Shown here: positions 6,155 through 6,160 of the stretch, one piece after another
Position numbering within the stretch: position 1 is the stretch's first letter
Layout of the letters: each line of letters starts with the position of its first letter
Assembly: GCF_004168205.1 (NCBI RefSeq)
Contig: NZ_RCYB01000107.1
Span: 1 to 6,160, forward strand
Direction: 5' to 3'
Length of the DNA stretch: 6,160 bases
From: Catenibacterium sp. co_0103
GTDB lineage: Bacteria > Bacillota_I > Bacilli_A > Erysipelotrichales > Coprobacillaceae
Notes under the pieces: generated by a model
What the model was told of the DNA's origin: nothing
Seen by the model: the letters and a program-made list of their open reading frames with translations, nothing else
Databases searched by the model: none
Position numbers and translations under genes: made by a program

Positions 6155-6160
6155 AACTCT

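Overview
The window is AT-rich, has strong AGGAGG-type ribosome binding sites, and carries genes typical of gut Bacillota: a C69 dipeptidase, a LURP-one-related protein, a primase-like toprim protein and a bacterial NSS transporter. A low-GC Firmicute, perhaps of the Erysipelotrichales/Coprobacillaceae, fits best. That placement rests on composition and family impression only. No tRNA, rRNA, CRISPR array or complete mobile element is visible.

Left edge (1-100): short direct repeats with the core GACCCCCA look like one end of a dispersed repetitive element. They run into the 3' end of the first gene and supply its last dozen codons.

Left block (59-1649, minus strand): an ECF-type sigma factor is followed, with overlapping stop and start, by a short single-pass membrane protein that looks like its anti-sigma factor. 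The next ORF downstream has no ribosome binding site and lies in the same frame. The two pieces are separated by a G5 run ending at a TGA stop and by an exact 14-bp tandem duplication. Removing one G and one repeat copy (15 bp in all) gives one uninterrupted reading frame. I therefore read this as one anti-sigma gene with a long extracytoplasmic sensor domain, broken in the middle and probably also truncated at its 3' end by the repeat element.

Centre (1650-3250): a divergent intergenic region carries an ECF-like promoter candidate for the sigma gene, a perfect 12-bp palindrome, and a TATAAT for the rightward gene. That gene is a complete C69-family dipeptidase, closed by a strong terminator that sits between convergent genes.

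Right block (3249-6086, minus strand): an NSS-family sodium symporter ends in its own terminator. It is followed by a two-gene unit: a DUF3991/toprim primase-like protein and a LURP-one-related protein 14 bp behind it. A very GC-rich hairpin lies directly upstream of the transporter's ribosome binding site.

Most of the window is ordinary chromosomal content. Dipeptidase and symporter could both serve peptide and amino-acid nutrition, but nothing in the sequence links them in one transcript. The points most worth a second look are the broken sigma/anti-sigma module, the orphan primase-like gene with its LURP-one partner, and the regulatory palindromes.
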